Assembly (NCBI GenBank): GCA_005784505.1
Contig: VCAZ01000050.1
Location: forward strand, 2,558,501 to 2,622,500
Length of the DNA: 64,000 bases
Direction: 5' to 3'
Source of the DNA: Bagarius yarrelli
Lineage: Eukaryota > Chordata > Actinopteri > Siluriformes > Sisoridae
The translations under genes and the position numbers were made by a program. The number at the start of each line of letters is the position of its first letter. Positions within the stretch are counted from its first letter, which is position 1. The notes under the pieces were generated by a model that was not told the origin of the DNA, did not search any database, and saw only the letters and a list, made by a program, of their open reading frames with translations. This document shows positions 11,571-22,786 of the stretch, piece by piece.

Positions 11571-13290
11571 CTGATAGCTATTGTCCAAACAGCAGTCAAA
11601 CCACAATAATGTCGAAATAATTATAATAATTATAATACTACTAATAATAGCAAGATTATAACTTATTATAAGCTATATATACGGTCATGGGTATATAATT
11701 AGTTAAATTAATTATTATTATACTGTTATTATCGGTTTCTTTAATTTTTATATTATGGAACAATATAGATAAACATTTCACATTGTATTTGTATTGTATT
11801 TTTTCTAAACAATTTGACTTGATTTATTTTAAAATTATCATTATTATTATAACAGCAATAAAATAATATATACATATTATTAGTAGTAGTAGAAGTAGTA
11901 TATGTATATATTATTATTATTGCTGTTATTAATATTATATACATATGTGCTATTATTTTAGTAATATACATATATTATTGATCTATTGCAGACGTGCTGT
12001 GAAAATGTGTATTTTAATTTGTTTAACGTTTTTGTAATTACATTGTGTTATTCTAGCATATGTCATGCGCCTGAGTTTATATTATACGAGTGATGAACAA
12101 CATTATTCTAATATATAAAATATTTGAACAGAAACGAATGGGTGGAAAAACTAACCTATAGCTCGTGTCTTCTGTAGGCTACGTGCTGCAAAATATTCCT
12201 GCTCGACACCACATGGCATTTTGCTGTAAAATGTCCACCGGAACCGAAGCTTATAAAACACAATGGCTGCGCGCATACAGAGCCACGGCTGCGCTCCGGC
12301 GTTCAGAACCTCCGGGCTCCTGAGCAGGGGAAGACCTGATATACACATCAGCTAGATCTAAAACTGCACACTGCAGGGTACCGTGCAATACGTAAAATTA
12401 CTTTTTCCACGCCACCACAAGCTATGACTAAAACCAAAACCGCGCTTTGCTATTTTCTATAGTGGATAAAATAAAAACCGTTTTATAAACCGGTTAAGAT
12501 TTCTATTTGTGCGATACGGCAATCGACGTTTTTTCCACACTCGTTTCTTTTTTTTCCTTCGACAGCATTCGCTGGAAGGCCCTGCCTTAAAAACTGTATA
12601 ACGTTAGAAATTCACGCAACATAAAACAGTCAAATATTCGCTTTCTATTGTGCAACATAAACAAAATATTAGCTGCGTAAATTAAGCACATTAATTGGTT
12701 TCCATGTTAATACACAACGAAGCAACGCGTTAGTTTATTCTTTCTCTAAAATAAAATGCAAGAATGTTTACACACTGTATTTAAACACTAGTGTATTATC
12801 GCAATTCATAGCCTAATAACCTACTAATCTCACAGTAAATATCGAATTTGGCGCTAAATGCCTCAAGTGCTTAATGGCCTTGAAAATGACTAGTTGGAAA
12901 TGTACTTTGGATGTGTGGTTAGCTGCCTCAGAGAATTAATCGCATGTGATGGATGGATTCTCCTAAAAAAAAAAACCCTCTCAGATCTGCTTACACACAA
13001 GCAGCACCGAACCAACAAAACTTAAAGCAACCAGTGATGTTTTTTCTGCTTCGAATAGAAATATGGGTACACCGTCTCCGCACCCGATTCGTTACCTTTA
13101 CGGAAATCTGTGAGGCTACTATTTATAACTTAATCAAACGTCCATTCCTCTCAGTTTGGAGCCTTTTATTGATTTTTTCCTTTGCACATTTAGCATTTTT
13201 TCCTAATCAAACTAGATTTATTATAGACTGTTTGTGCGCCATGATTATGAGCTCATTTATAGCCTACAATAAGGGGCTAATACTATAAAT
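11571..13290. other. Intergenic AT-rich DNA before otp
   Basis: It starts with an AT/ATT-rich low-complexity tract (11600-11990), then unique sequence. No gene is supported. The short open frames at 12151-12348 (minus) and 12953-13288 (plus) show no domain or family features. Confidence 0.6.
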
Positions 13291-13583
13291 CAGAGCTGAT
13301 ATTAAGGAGACAGTAATTTCAGACGATGCTGGTTTATGGATGCTGCTGGTTGGGCGCTTGAGCTCGCAGAGGCGACATTTCCAGCCTTCAATTCTGATTG
13401 GCTCTCATATGAGGAAGCTCACGCGCTCATCCACCTATTAAGCGCCTCCCTGTCTCTCTAAAGAACATTATAATGCTCGCAGCCACCTTTTTTTAAACGC
13501 GCGGAGAATTTTTCTTCATTTGGCCACTCTATGCTGTTTAAAGGAGTTAAAAGTTTTAGGGCTAGTTTCGGCACCGGTGCGCG
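13290..13583 (+). promoter_or_regulatory. otp: otp proximal promoter and 5' UTR (putative)
   Basis: The 290 bp before the otp start codon is less AT-rich than the DNA upstream of it. It carries an inverted CCAAT box (ATTGG, 13397-13401), a CATATG E-box (13406-13411) and a TATA-like ATTATAAT near 13468-13475. That would place transcription start near 13500 and give a 5' UTR of about 80 nt. The position is inferred from motif order only; no transcript evidence is available. Confidence 0.5.
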
Positions 13584-14412
13584 ATGCTCTCTCACGCCGA
13601 CCTCTTGGACACTCGCCTCGGTGAGTTACCGACATCCAACTCCGGTCTTCAGCTCCACTGTAAGCTATGGAGGAACTTTCCATTTATACAATTATTGTCG
13701 GATTTAGCCTTAATGCTTAATCTAATTTCGAACTTGATATATTGTAGGCTAATTCATTATCTAGTGAATTAATTACATCTAACTTATTTCATCAACCTTG
13801 TGTAAATATTGATAGATCGAGCGCACTGGTGATGCAGCTTGAACTTTTTTTTTTCTTCTCTTTGCTATTATCCGACCATAGAGATTTTTAAATGTTTACT
13901 GTACTTTCCATGCCATGGAAAAACTTAATATTGCCCGGTGACTTTGCAGGGATGAAGGATGCCGCGGCTGAGCTGCTGGGCCACAGGGAAGCTTTAAAGT
14001 GCAGACTCGGAGCGGACAGCGGACACCCGGGCGATCTGAGCTCCGGACCGGACGCGGTCGAGGGCGCCACGCTGCTCCCCGGGGAAGATATAAGCAATGG
14101 CGGATCAAACTCTAGCGGCATGCCGCAGGTCGGGGTCAAGGAGCAAGACAAACAACAACAACAAGGTTCCAGTCAGTCGGGTGGACAACAGAGTCAGCAG
14201 AAACAGAAACGACACCGGACCCGCTTCACACCGGCGCAGCTTAACGAGCTGGAAAGGAGCTTCGCAAAAACCCACTACCCTGATATCTTCATGAGAGAGG
14301 AACTGGCGCTAAGAATCGGATTAACAGAGTCCCGCGTTCAGGTGAGACAAAAACACCATTCCTTAAATTGGAAAAATAATAACTTCATAATTAATTTATA
14401 ACTAAAACATAA

Positions 14413-14470
<58 letters not shown>

Positions 14471-16594
14471 TTAGATGTCTTCTAGAAATAAATACAGCAA
14501 ATGCCGTAGGGTTTAATGGATATGTTTATGTGAGTACATGAACAGATATTTTAAAGTTATATATTTTTATCTGTAATAATAGTTTAAGAAATGTTAAATC
14601 AAATAATGTCGTAGGCCTTCGTGGCATTTTTTTTTTGTAACGCAGCTGTGCATTATTTCCATTTGCGTTACGGATGATCGGGAAATTAAATAAAGTGTCT
14701 TATGTTTTTAAAGCACATTACAATTCAAAAGATCTGTCTTTGCTCTTCTACAAACAAAAAATAAACCAAAAAACAAAATTTTAAAATGGAAAAATTGAGA
14801 AATTTTATATAGGCTTAAGAAAATTAATTTAGCATTTTATGTGTTTATTCAACACTTTGGATTTTGCTATTTTTTCCTAAAATATAGTATTAATCAGGTT
14901 ATTCATTCCTTCTTGAAAATTACAAGGGTTTTTTTGCATTTTTATTTTTTAAGTGCACTTTTTAAATAAATAAACCTACAGAATAATTTCCCGAAAATAT
15001 TTTTCTGTATTTCTGAAATGTCACTTTTTAGCCTTTCAACAGAACCTAACGGTATTTTATTTATAAAGTTTATGAATAAAATCTATTTTAGAATTTAGCG
15101 CATCATAACGAATATTACATTAGCCATACCGACTTGGGCTGCTTGGAGAAGTGTCAGAATTATGCTAATTATTCGCCAAATGATGTTACTTGCGATTAAT
15201 TATACTAAACGCGATAATCATCATTAGGTAAATCAAATTGCTCCTTCTATTAAATATCAAACGTTATTTTTTTACAGAAGAAAGCAGAAAAAAAGCAAAG
15301 ACGCTCGAAAATTACAGATCTATTTTCTGAATTTATTTGCGCATCAGATGATAAAGCACCCAGACCAACCAACCATTTGTCTCTGGAATTGGTCTTTCAG
15401 GCACCAACGTCTTTATTCCAGCCAACCAGCAAAATATTATTCTCCACTTTATGATGGCTTAAGAAATAGCATTCGTTCTGTCAGTGACAAACCTAAACCT
15501 AGAAACCGCTCGTGACCCCTGAATTAATTATTTGTCAGGTTTAAAATATAGGTTTTTTTCACACACAGAAGATCTTTAGGCTGAATGATAGAGTGCATTA
15601 CGTATGCTTATGCAGGACTAAATAAATAAACATAACGTTATATAAAAAATATGGGTGCAGAAAAAAATGATAAAATAAAAACCAAGCGGGTCTGTGGTTT
15701 TCAAAAAATGTAATCAATCGAGGTTCAGTTGTGATCATATTTTTCCACATAGGTTCTATTACAATTAAAAACTAAAAATACTTTATTATATGCTTATGTT
15801 TATTTTTTATAATGTTTTTAAAAAGAACTCCTTAAGGGAAAAAGCTCAGTGCTGAATTAATCCTTTGTATTACCTACAACCTCAAGGGTCCTTTAAGGGT
15901 TCTTTAATAATAAAGGATTTTCGTGCCTCTAATTGATTCACTAGTAATTCTTCTCATAGAGAAATTGTTTGTACATGGAACCTGCAGAATACAATATCGA
16001 ATCATTTTATAAATGTGATATTATAATTTTTTTCTGTGTAAGAAACCCGCTATATTCGAGCTTATTTTGGTTCGTTTTGCTGCGCAGGTGTGGTTTCAGA
16101 ACCGTCGGGCCAAGTGGAAGAAGCGCAAGAAGACGACCAACGTATTCCGCGCTCCTGGCACGCTGTTGCCCACACACAGTTTGCCGCAGTTTCCGACGGC
16201 CGCTATGGGCGACGGCTTGTGCTCGTTCCACGCCAACGACGGGCGCTGGGCCGCGGCGGGCATGGCTGGCGTTTCTCAGCTGCAGCTGCCGCCGTCGCTT
16301 GGCCGCCAACCGAGCATGGCGCAATCGCTGTCGCAGTGCAGCCTGGGGGGCGCGCCGCCGCCCAACTCCATGGGCCTTTCCAACGGTCTGTCGTCAAACG
16401 GCTCGGGCCTGCAGTCGCACCTGTACCAGCCCGCGTTTCCCGGCATGGTGCCCGCCTCGCTTTCCGGTCCGACCAGCGCGAGCGGCTCGCCTCAGCTGTG
16501 CAGTTCCCCGGACAGTGACGTGTGGAGAGGCAGCAGCATCGCCTCCCTGCGCCGCAAAGCGCTCGAGCACACCGTCTCCATGAGTTTCACCTAA
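13584..16594 (+). CDS. otp: Orthopedia homeobox protein (3 exons, complete)
   Basis: Coding exons 13584-13620, 13950-14341 and 16088-16594 join in frame to a 311-aa protein ending in TAA. All introns are GT-AG. It starts MLSHADLLDTRLG, the family start, with Gly13 split across intron 1. A Q-rich linker precedes a paired-like homeodomain at about residues 98-157 (RHRTRFTPAQLNELERSF ... VWFQNRRAKWKKRKK), with Gln at position 50. Intron 2 falls between homeodomain positions 46 and 47, the classic paired-class site. The C-terminus holds an OAR-type motif (SIASLRRKALEHTVSM, about 292-307). Human OTP is about 325 aa, so length fits. The family is a nuclear transcription factor specifying neuroendocrine and dopaminergic neurons of the hypothalamus. 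Teleosts have two paralogs (otpa, otpb) and I cannot decide which this is. The identification itself is secure. Confidence 0.97.
14342..16087 (+). other. otp: otp intron 2 with AAT microsatellite and candidate enhancer
   Basis: GT-AG intron splitting the homeodomain. It begins with a perfect (AAT)n array of about 20 units at 14411-14471. A stretch at about 15085-15260 is rich in TAAT/ATTA homeodomain cores in a mixed-composition context (TTAGCGCATCATAACG, GCTAATTATTCGCC), unlike the surrounding AT-rich filler, and could be an intronic enhancer. The rest shows nothing recognisable. Confidence 0.6.
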
Positions 16595-17395
16595 TCACCC
16601 CGCGTTTGCGTCATCCTTAAAAAATATTTTCACGGACGTGCAAGAGCCACTCAGGATCAAGAGCTCGTAACTGTGAAATTACACGAATTGGCAGCCTTGA
16701 AGGAAAAAAAACGCTAACGCATCCGGACGACGTTTGACGCACATGCGCAGTAGAAAAATAGCGTTTTAAATGTGTACTTTAATTTGCGTGTTGGATACGA
16801 ACTTGTTTTTTTTAATGTCATTAGGAATTAATTATTGGTTTCGTATTTATTGACTATCATTATTTATTTATTAATTTAATTATTTATTTACATTCATCAT
16901 GTTTGTTGATCATTTAGCCAAGAACAGCAGCGCGTGCTGTTGGCTAAATTCAATCATGAGAAATATTTATTAATGTTCCGTTTGATATATGTTTAATGCA
17001 ACCACGTGTACTGCACGCTATGATTGGTTTTAAGCATGGGTCACGTGTGATTTTTTTTTTGTTCCCTTTTCAATTTTGTACAGGCAACGAATAAAATGTA
17101 TAATGAGCAAATTCTCAAATAATCTGATTCAGCTGCATGTATTGGCAAGAAAGTGCAAGGAAAATTTACATAACGAAATTTACAAAATGACCTTAAATAG
17201 GATTCTTGTGTAGATAAAACTAATTCTTGTTACCTGCTGGTCTGTTTGTGATATGTTTTGACTTACTGTATGTGCTTATTACTGAAATGTGTTTTTTCTT
17301 AAACGTTAATCCTACCAAATGCAACACACCTGGGCAGGTTTATATCAATTTATTGTAAATGGGTGAATAAAATCATTTTCAGTAACGTCAAAATC
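16595..17395 (+). other. otp: otp 3' UTR (AU-rich element, hairpin, poly(A) signals)
   Basis: After the stop codon come several overlapping ATTTA motifs, including the TTATTTATT nonamer, at about 16845-16892. A strong inverted repeat at 16912-16949 follows. AATAAA poly(A) signals lie at 17090-17095 and 17366-17371, so the transcript probably ends near 17110 or 17390. AU-rich elements usually confer rapid mRNA decay, which suits a developmental regulator. The exact 3' end is inferred. Confidence 0.6.
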
Positions 17396-17399
17396 GAGA

Positions 17400-17956
17400 A
17401 TGGTCTATCTTTGCATAGGCGAGCATATGGATGTATTACAAGCATGACATTAAAGTAAAAGTGTGTGGGAAGACTGAGAGATGAGAACAGACTGCTCTTA
17501 TGGCTGGGTACCAAACATCAGCAGCACCCAAGACTAGATAAATATTAGTTACTTTCACTGATATGCAGTTTGAAGATTTCCAATTCTGACGCATTTACGA
17601 AGATTAATGCAGGTCAAAATTAGACTGTGTTGGCATGTACTGGATGTCAGGCACACATAGCAATGTCGGGGCTGCGTGACACCGTGATTAAAAATATGTT
17701 TGCTTATAAGCGCTCCAATATTGCGATTATTAACTGTATTGCAGTGCTGAAAATTAACGCTAAATTACAGATCATCAAAGTATTTCATTCTGGGTCTATT
17801 TTTATTCTTTAAATGTTTTAAGCATCAAAATAATTAAATGATATAAAAGATATTTTTTTAAATAAAGTAAAAATGCATAAAGGCATAAACAAAAAATTAA
17901 ATATTGTAAGAAGATTTCTTTAAAAAAATGTGTTTATGTGCACCGTCGCCTGTTGA

Positions 17957-18003
<47 letters not shown>

Positions 18004-18030
18004 AGAGGCACATTTCTCAGAGAGTAAGAT
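17400..18030. other. Intergenic downstream of otp with CT microsatellite
   Basis: AT-rich unique DNA and a (CT)n run at 17958-18002. No gene. Confidence 0.7.
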
Positions 18031-18039
18031 AGAAAAATC

Positions 18040-18260
18040 TAAGAACACTGAGATCTAATGATTGACAGCCGACAGAGATGCCTTTTTGTCCACATGGGAT
18101 GGAGTAGGATTGGAACCAATTAGCAAGTAATCAGAGATGTGTTTTGCTCCTGCATCCTTTGTGTGCTTTGAAGCAGTCGCCATTGGGGATGCTTTACAGG
18201 CCACAAATATCTGCTTTGACCGGCTGCTGACACAATAAATGGTCAGCTTGTGTGTAAATG
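18040..18260. promoter_or_regulatory. Candidate conserved element G (otp downstream)
   Basis: Repeat-free, mixed composition, with CCAATTAGCAAGTAATC and TAATGATTGACAG motifs (TALE/homeodomain-like). No coding potential. Support is composition and motif density. Confidence 0.35.
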
Positions 18261-19730
18261 CACTCACAAAAAGAGTCAGGCAATCAGAAGAGACTTGTCA
18301 TTCACTGACAAATCAACAAATCAATGTGTGTGTGCTAGGTCAAGTGTAGGGATAACGGTTTGTGGAGGAAAAGAAGCTATAACATTAAAGGTCATTAATG
18401 CGCTAAGATGGAAAAATGAGCTAAGCTTTGAAGGCAATAAAAATAAACATATATCTATTTGAGACATATTAAGCTGTGTAAAAAAATATATAACTGCAAA
18501 AGTAGTTTCAGGCACTGCTGTTTAGTTTTTTTAAAATAAATAAAACAAATTAACATAAAGTTAATTAAAATGATTTTTTTCATATAATAGGTAATGTACA
18601 GGGATGCAACATATAGACTTATGACAAATTATAGGAAACTCTGCTGACTCTCTTACATGATAGGAAGCATTTTGCTGGCACGGGTACGATGCACTTGTCC
18701 TTTAGAATAAAGGGTCAGTGCAAATCAATACAAAGTTATTCTGACTGATCACCTTTATCCTATGATGAAACATTTCTATTTTGATGGAAGCGCTATGCTT
18801 CAGTGTGACCCTGCCTCCAACTATAGGACTTAAGAGATTCTTATAGATTAAAAAAAAAAAGATGTTAATTGTATTATCTGGTGATCTTAGTCACATGACT
18901 TTTGGATTTAAGAGTTAGATCGCATTCTCCAACCATCATCGCCAACTAATCCAAGACATTTCTAGGGGCTGGTAGAACCTACTGCAAAGCATACATGATT
19001 TGCTGATGGGTTTTGATGTCCCAAAACCTTACTGAATGCCATCTTTAAATATTTGCATTCAATATTTGTAGTTCTTACCTAAAAATTACCGGGAAACAAA
19101 ACACAGGCCAATAAAAGAAGGCCGGGTTTGGTATGTTCTTTCACTTTCCATATAAAGTTAATTGTCTCAGAGAATTAGAGGATGAGATCTCATTGAAACA
19201 ACAGAATGGGCAGAGTATGTGAAAAGCTCCCCTGGTCCCTGAACAAGCTCTGCGTACACATCGATCATCATCAGCCTCAGCATCTGCTCTGAGAGGCCCA
19301 GACTCCCTCAACCTCCTGTGCTTGCTTGTTCCCTACAGAGGCACATTTCTTATTTTCTGCACTGAGCCAAATTTATGGTAAACATCGTATGATAATCAGA
19401 TGATTGCAAGATGTCAGTAGATGGGAGGTATTGAGTGATACATTGAGTTCGAGAAAAAAAAGAAAGCAGTAAACTGGGCATACATAAATCTGTTTTATGC
19501 TATTATTGGTTAAAACTGAGAATATAATATTATTATAAAGTGTGAAAACATGCAATATGATAAAATGTCTTTTTCTCTTGTGATCTAATCGAAGCGACAC
19601 ACAACTTTGGGTTATAGTGCTTGAACACTATATATTTGATATGTAGCTGGTGTGTAAACCCAATCCCGGTCACACAACAGGACTCCTAACCATCTTTTGA
19701 AGACCAGGTATTTTTTAATACATAAGGCTG
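18261..19730. other. Intergenic, unique DNA, no gene seen
   Basis: Mostly unique sequence without recognisable gene or repeat. The 19190-19340 part is more GC-balanced and might be regulatory, but I have no specific motif to offer. Confidence 0.5.
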
Positions 19731-20090
19731 ACATTGCTTTTGAAACATGTCTCCATGCCCTTTGCCGTAGCCTTCCTACTTCGCCACCTATACTTGCCCT
19801 TGATTTCCACTGTCAGAGCATGGAAAGCACCCCGCAGGCCTTGACAGGAGCGACAGCTCGGCGGTAAATCAGAAATCAGTGCCGGAGAGGGGAGCAAGCC
19901 ACCATGAAGGTCACAGCCACAAGCGTGCCATCTCATGTCTATCCAAACAGAGCACACATCCGTGACCGGCAGGATGGCCCTGTCTGGGACCTGAGTGGGT
20001 TGTCTATCATAATCTGCTAATCCCCTGGTGTTTTCGATACCCAATTATCCTGCACAAATGCATTACCTTTAATTGCACCTGCGATGAAAC
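19730..20090. promoter_or_regulatory. Candidate conserved enhancer H
   Basis: A 360-bp GC-balanced island about 3.2 kb after otp. It contains TAATCC (20018-20023, OTX/PITX-type site), ATAATCTGC and ACCTTTAATTGC cores. The minus-strand open frame of 109 codons has no recognisable domain. It looks like a conserved non-coding element. Confidence 0.42.
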
Positions 20091-20940
20091 AGATATAAAA
20101 TAACACCCCAAAGTATATAAAATTCTTGGATGTAAAATGAAACCTATTTTGTTATTTAGGTATTATAGGTATAGGTACAATCACAGCTAGGTACTGTTTT
20201 TGGATTTTTTTTGGATGGATCTTTTACAGTGTGTTTATTTGAATAATCCACAGCCACTCTGGATGATAATCCCTCCTGTTAGGCCTGTTAATACTGAACA
20301 TATCTGACAGTGTGTTTGTCTATAGCAGATGTAGAAAGAATTAGTGTTTCTCATGTTTGATTACTGCCACCTGCTGGTTAACTAAAAGTCAGTCAAGAGC
20401 ATACGAGCTTGATAAATCTGCCTTATTAGAAATAATAATAAAAAATTATTTTAACTGTTGTTTTTACATAATATAGAAACTGATGTTTGCTCTGTCATAG
20501 ACTTGTTTGAATGGTTATAATATAAAGGTATACTATTACATATAAAATTTTAAATATAATAATTCACTCTCGTTTTAACTTATTTTTACGAACCTGTATG
20601 GTTATGTGATTATTATCAGTCACATGTGAGAACGTAGAAAAAAATTTGTGTATTGTGTAGACCTTAAACAAAGGATACATAAAAATGTATGTAAGCAGTA
20701 ATGTTTATCATCACGTAACAAAATCATATCTGAAAAACTAAACTGTCTATATGTCAAACACTAATAACACAAGAAGTCAATCATGTGATTTGTGAGCACA
20801 TGAACATGATCATTTGTAATCATGTCAAATCTAAAAATAAAAATCGTAAGTAAATTGAAAAATAAACGGGGACATGCTTAATAACCACATGTGCAACTTG
20901 TTTTGCGTAAGAATTCATTGAGGGTCTAGGATGAAAGCTG
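20091..20940. other. Intergenic AT-rich DNA
   Basis: Unique AT-rich sequence. No gene or repeat recognised. Confidence 0.6.
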
Positions 20941-21400
20941 TATAATTTAATACACACGTCTTTGAGAGAGATGGAATAGAAGAGTCCATTGATGACCATT
21001 ACTAAAACAGCATGCGCCCTGATTTATTTCCAACAGAAAGACCCATAGCTATACTATAAATACTCCTGAATTCACATCAAGCCTCTGAGATATGTGATAA
21101 TAGTCACTCTAAATGAGTTGCACTGTTGGAACCACTTAGTCGAGAAGTCACCACAATTCACTGATTTGTGATTAGCATTGCATTAGAGAAGGACGGCTGA
21201 TTATAGTTCTATGAGAAATGATTTCTGCTTGGACACGTACTACTCTTTCTCCACCCCATGCCACAGTACACGCCTTCCGCCATGGGTGGTAATGGTATTA
21301 TGAGGCACACGTCATTAATTCACTTGCAGGAAAGGAAATCAGCCCAGTAGAAAGTCTTAGCTTTGTGCTGATTAGACAAGACAGGCTAGGTCATGGTGTG
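20940..21400. promoter_or_regulatory. Candidate conserved enhancer I
   Basis: A repeat-free block with GTCATTAATTCACTTGC, GTGATTAGCATTGCATTAG and GTGCTGATTAGACAAG, between AT-rich flanks. It is about 4 kb after otp and 1.3 kb before the ckmt2 3' end. Which gene it would serve cannot be told. Confidence 0.38.
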
Positions 21401-21695
21401 TGGACCGGTATAACTGTTCATTAACACACTGTATTAGATACAATGTGCAGTGTAAATGATAGGAAATAGAGTAATCGAATCCAGATGAATTAAATAGCAG
21501 GGAAGGCATCTATTGTCCCTGTGGATATAGTACATTGTACTGCTTATTTTGATCTTAAACCAAACCTGTTAAACCACCTATCATTTTATTTATTATTATA
21601 AAAACATTAACTATTTAGAAACTACAAGCTTACGCATTCACCTACTTTTAAACATGTTGGTGAATTTTGTAGACACAAGCTGTCGAGCCAAAATG

Positions 21696-21861
21696 TGGGG
21701 GAAGTGGTAGCACAGTGATGGGCTACTAATTAGAAATTCCCAAGCTACCACTGTTGGGCCCCTGAGCAAGGCCCCTAAACCTTTGCTCAGTTGTATAGAA
21801 GAGATAAATGTAAGTCTCCCCGAATAAGGGTGTCTGCCAAATGCCATAAACGTAAATGTAA
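21696..21861 (+). mobile_element. tRNA-derived SINE, head partly deleted
   Basis: It has the box A region GAAGTGGTAGCACAGTG, then a shortened head, TGTTGGGCCCCTGAGCAAGG, the GCTCAGTTGTAT core and the tail AATAAGGGTGTCTGCC. Box B is missing, so it could not be transcribed by itself. Confidence 0.8.
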
Positions 21862-21889
21862 AATGTAATCGGCAGGGGTAGACTTAGTG

Positions 21890-22095
21890 ATTTTGGGGGC
21901 CCTGAGCAGTTTCAGTCATGGGGCCCCAGTGATTCTAATATGTACTTCTGGTAACCCTCATGTATGTTAGACTGATTGCTAATTTTAAATTGCCCATAGG
22001 ATGGGTGTGAGTGTGAGTGTAAGTGTGTGGTTGTTTATCTGTATGTGGCCCTGTGATGGACTGGCGATCTGTCCAGGGTGTCCGCAGCCCAATAT
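21890..22095 (+). mobile_element. Fragment of a second retroelement family
   Basis: It shares TGTTAGACTGATTGCTAA, AAATTGCCCATAGG, GGCCCTGTGATGGACTGG and CTGTCCAGGGTG with the fuller copy at 23108-23430. Only the 3' half is present. Confidence 0.65.
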
Positions 22096-22664
22096 ACATA
22101 CTTGGTAACCCTTATTTTGCCATTTCTTTCTTAAAACAATTAGTTAACAAAAACAATCCATATTACAGGAAATCAGACCCAGAAATCAGTTTCAATAAGG
22201 CCGTAGGTGCATAACTAATAGAATGTTCCACCAATCCATGATGCATATTATACATGCTTTATATAAACTTCTGGGTATTTATTGACCCCCCCACCCCACC
22301 CCGGTTTCCAGGGGCCATATGTGGCCGCTTACCTCACTTATTGGTTATATCCGCTTTTGGAAATCGGCTTACGGGTGTAGGAGAATTAAATCCCAGCTTT
22401 AACATACAGTAAATAGCAACAAAAAAAGATATATAAATGTATAAAATTACAATTTAAAAAATCCAGTCCTGCATTAAAGAAAAAGGTTTTCTTAAACATA
22501 TGTAATAAATTAACATGTGTTCTGTGCTATTATATAAAAATATATGTATCAATGTCTTTAACCTATAGACTACACCTAGAACACACTGATGCCATTTTAC
22601 CCCTTGCATTACCGTTACGAGGCTCTAGACAAAATCCACCAAAACCACAGAGCTTTTTGATTAG

Positions 22665-22786
22665 GAGGATTTATTGGAACGAGATTTCCAGTAAGACCTG
22701 AAGTAGTAGTGAAGATTGCAGAGGGCATGGCCTGTGGGTTTCTCATCAGCCTAGCTCCCAACTGGACATACTCAGATGGAAAATGC
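22665..22786 (-). other. ckmt2: ckmt2 3' UTR
   Basis: The stop codon at 22787-22789 is followed on the minus strand, about 112 nt later, by AATAAA (TTTATT on + at 22670-22675). This gives a short 3' UTR with cleavage probably near 22650. Confidence 0.6.

Noticed and set aside
16090..16518. Additional open frames over otp exon 3 on both strands
   Set aside because: They are GC-rich shadow frames of the true otp frame, which matches the OTP family end to end.
19715..20044. 109-codon minus-strand frame
   Set aside because: No domain or family resemblance. The composition fits a conserved non-coding element better.
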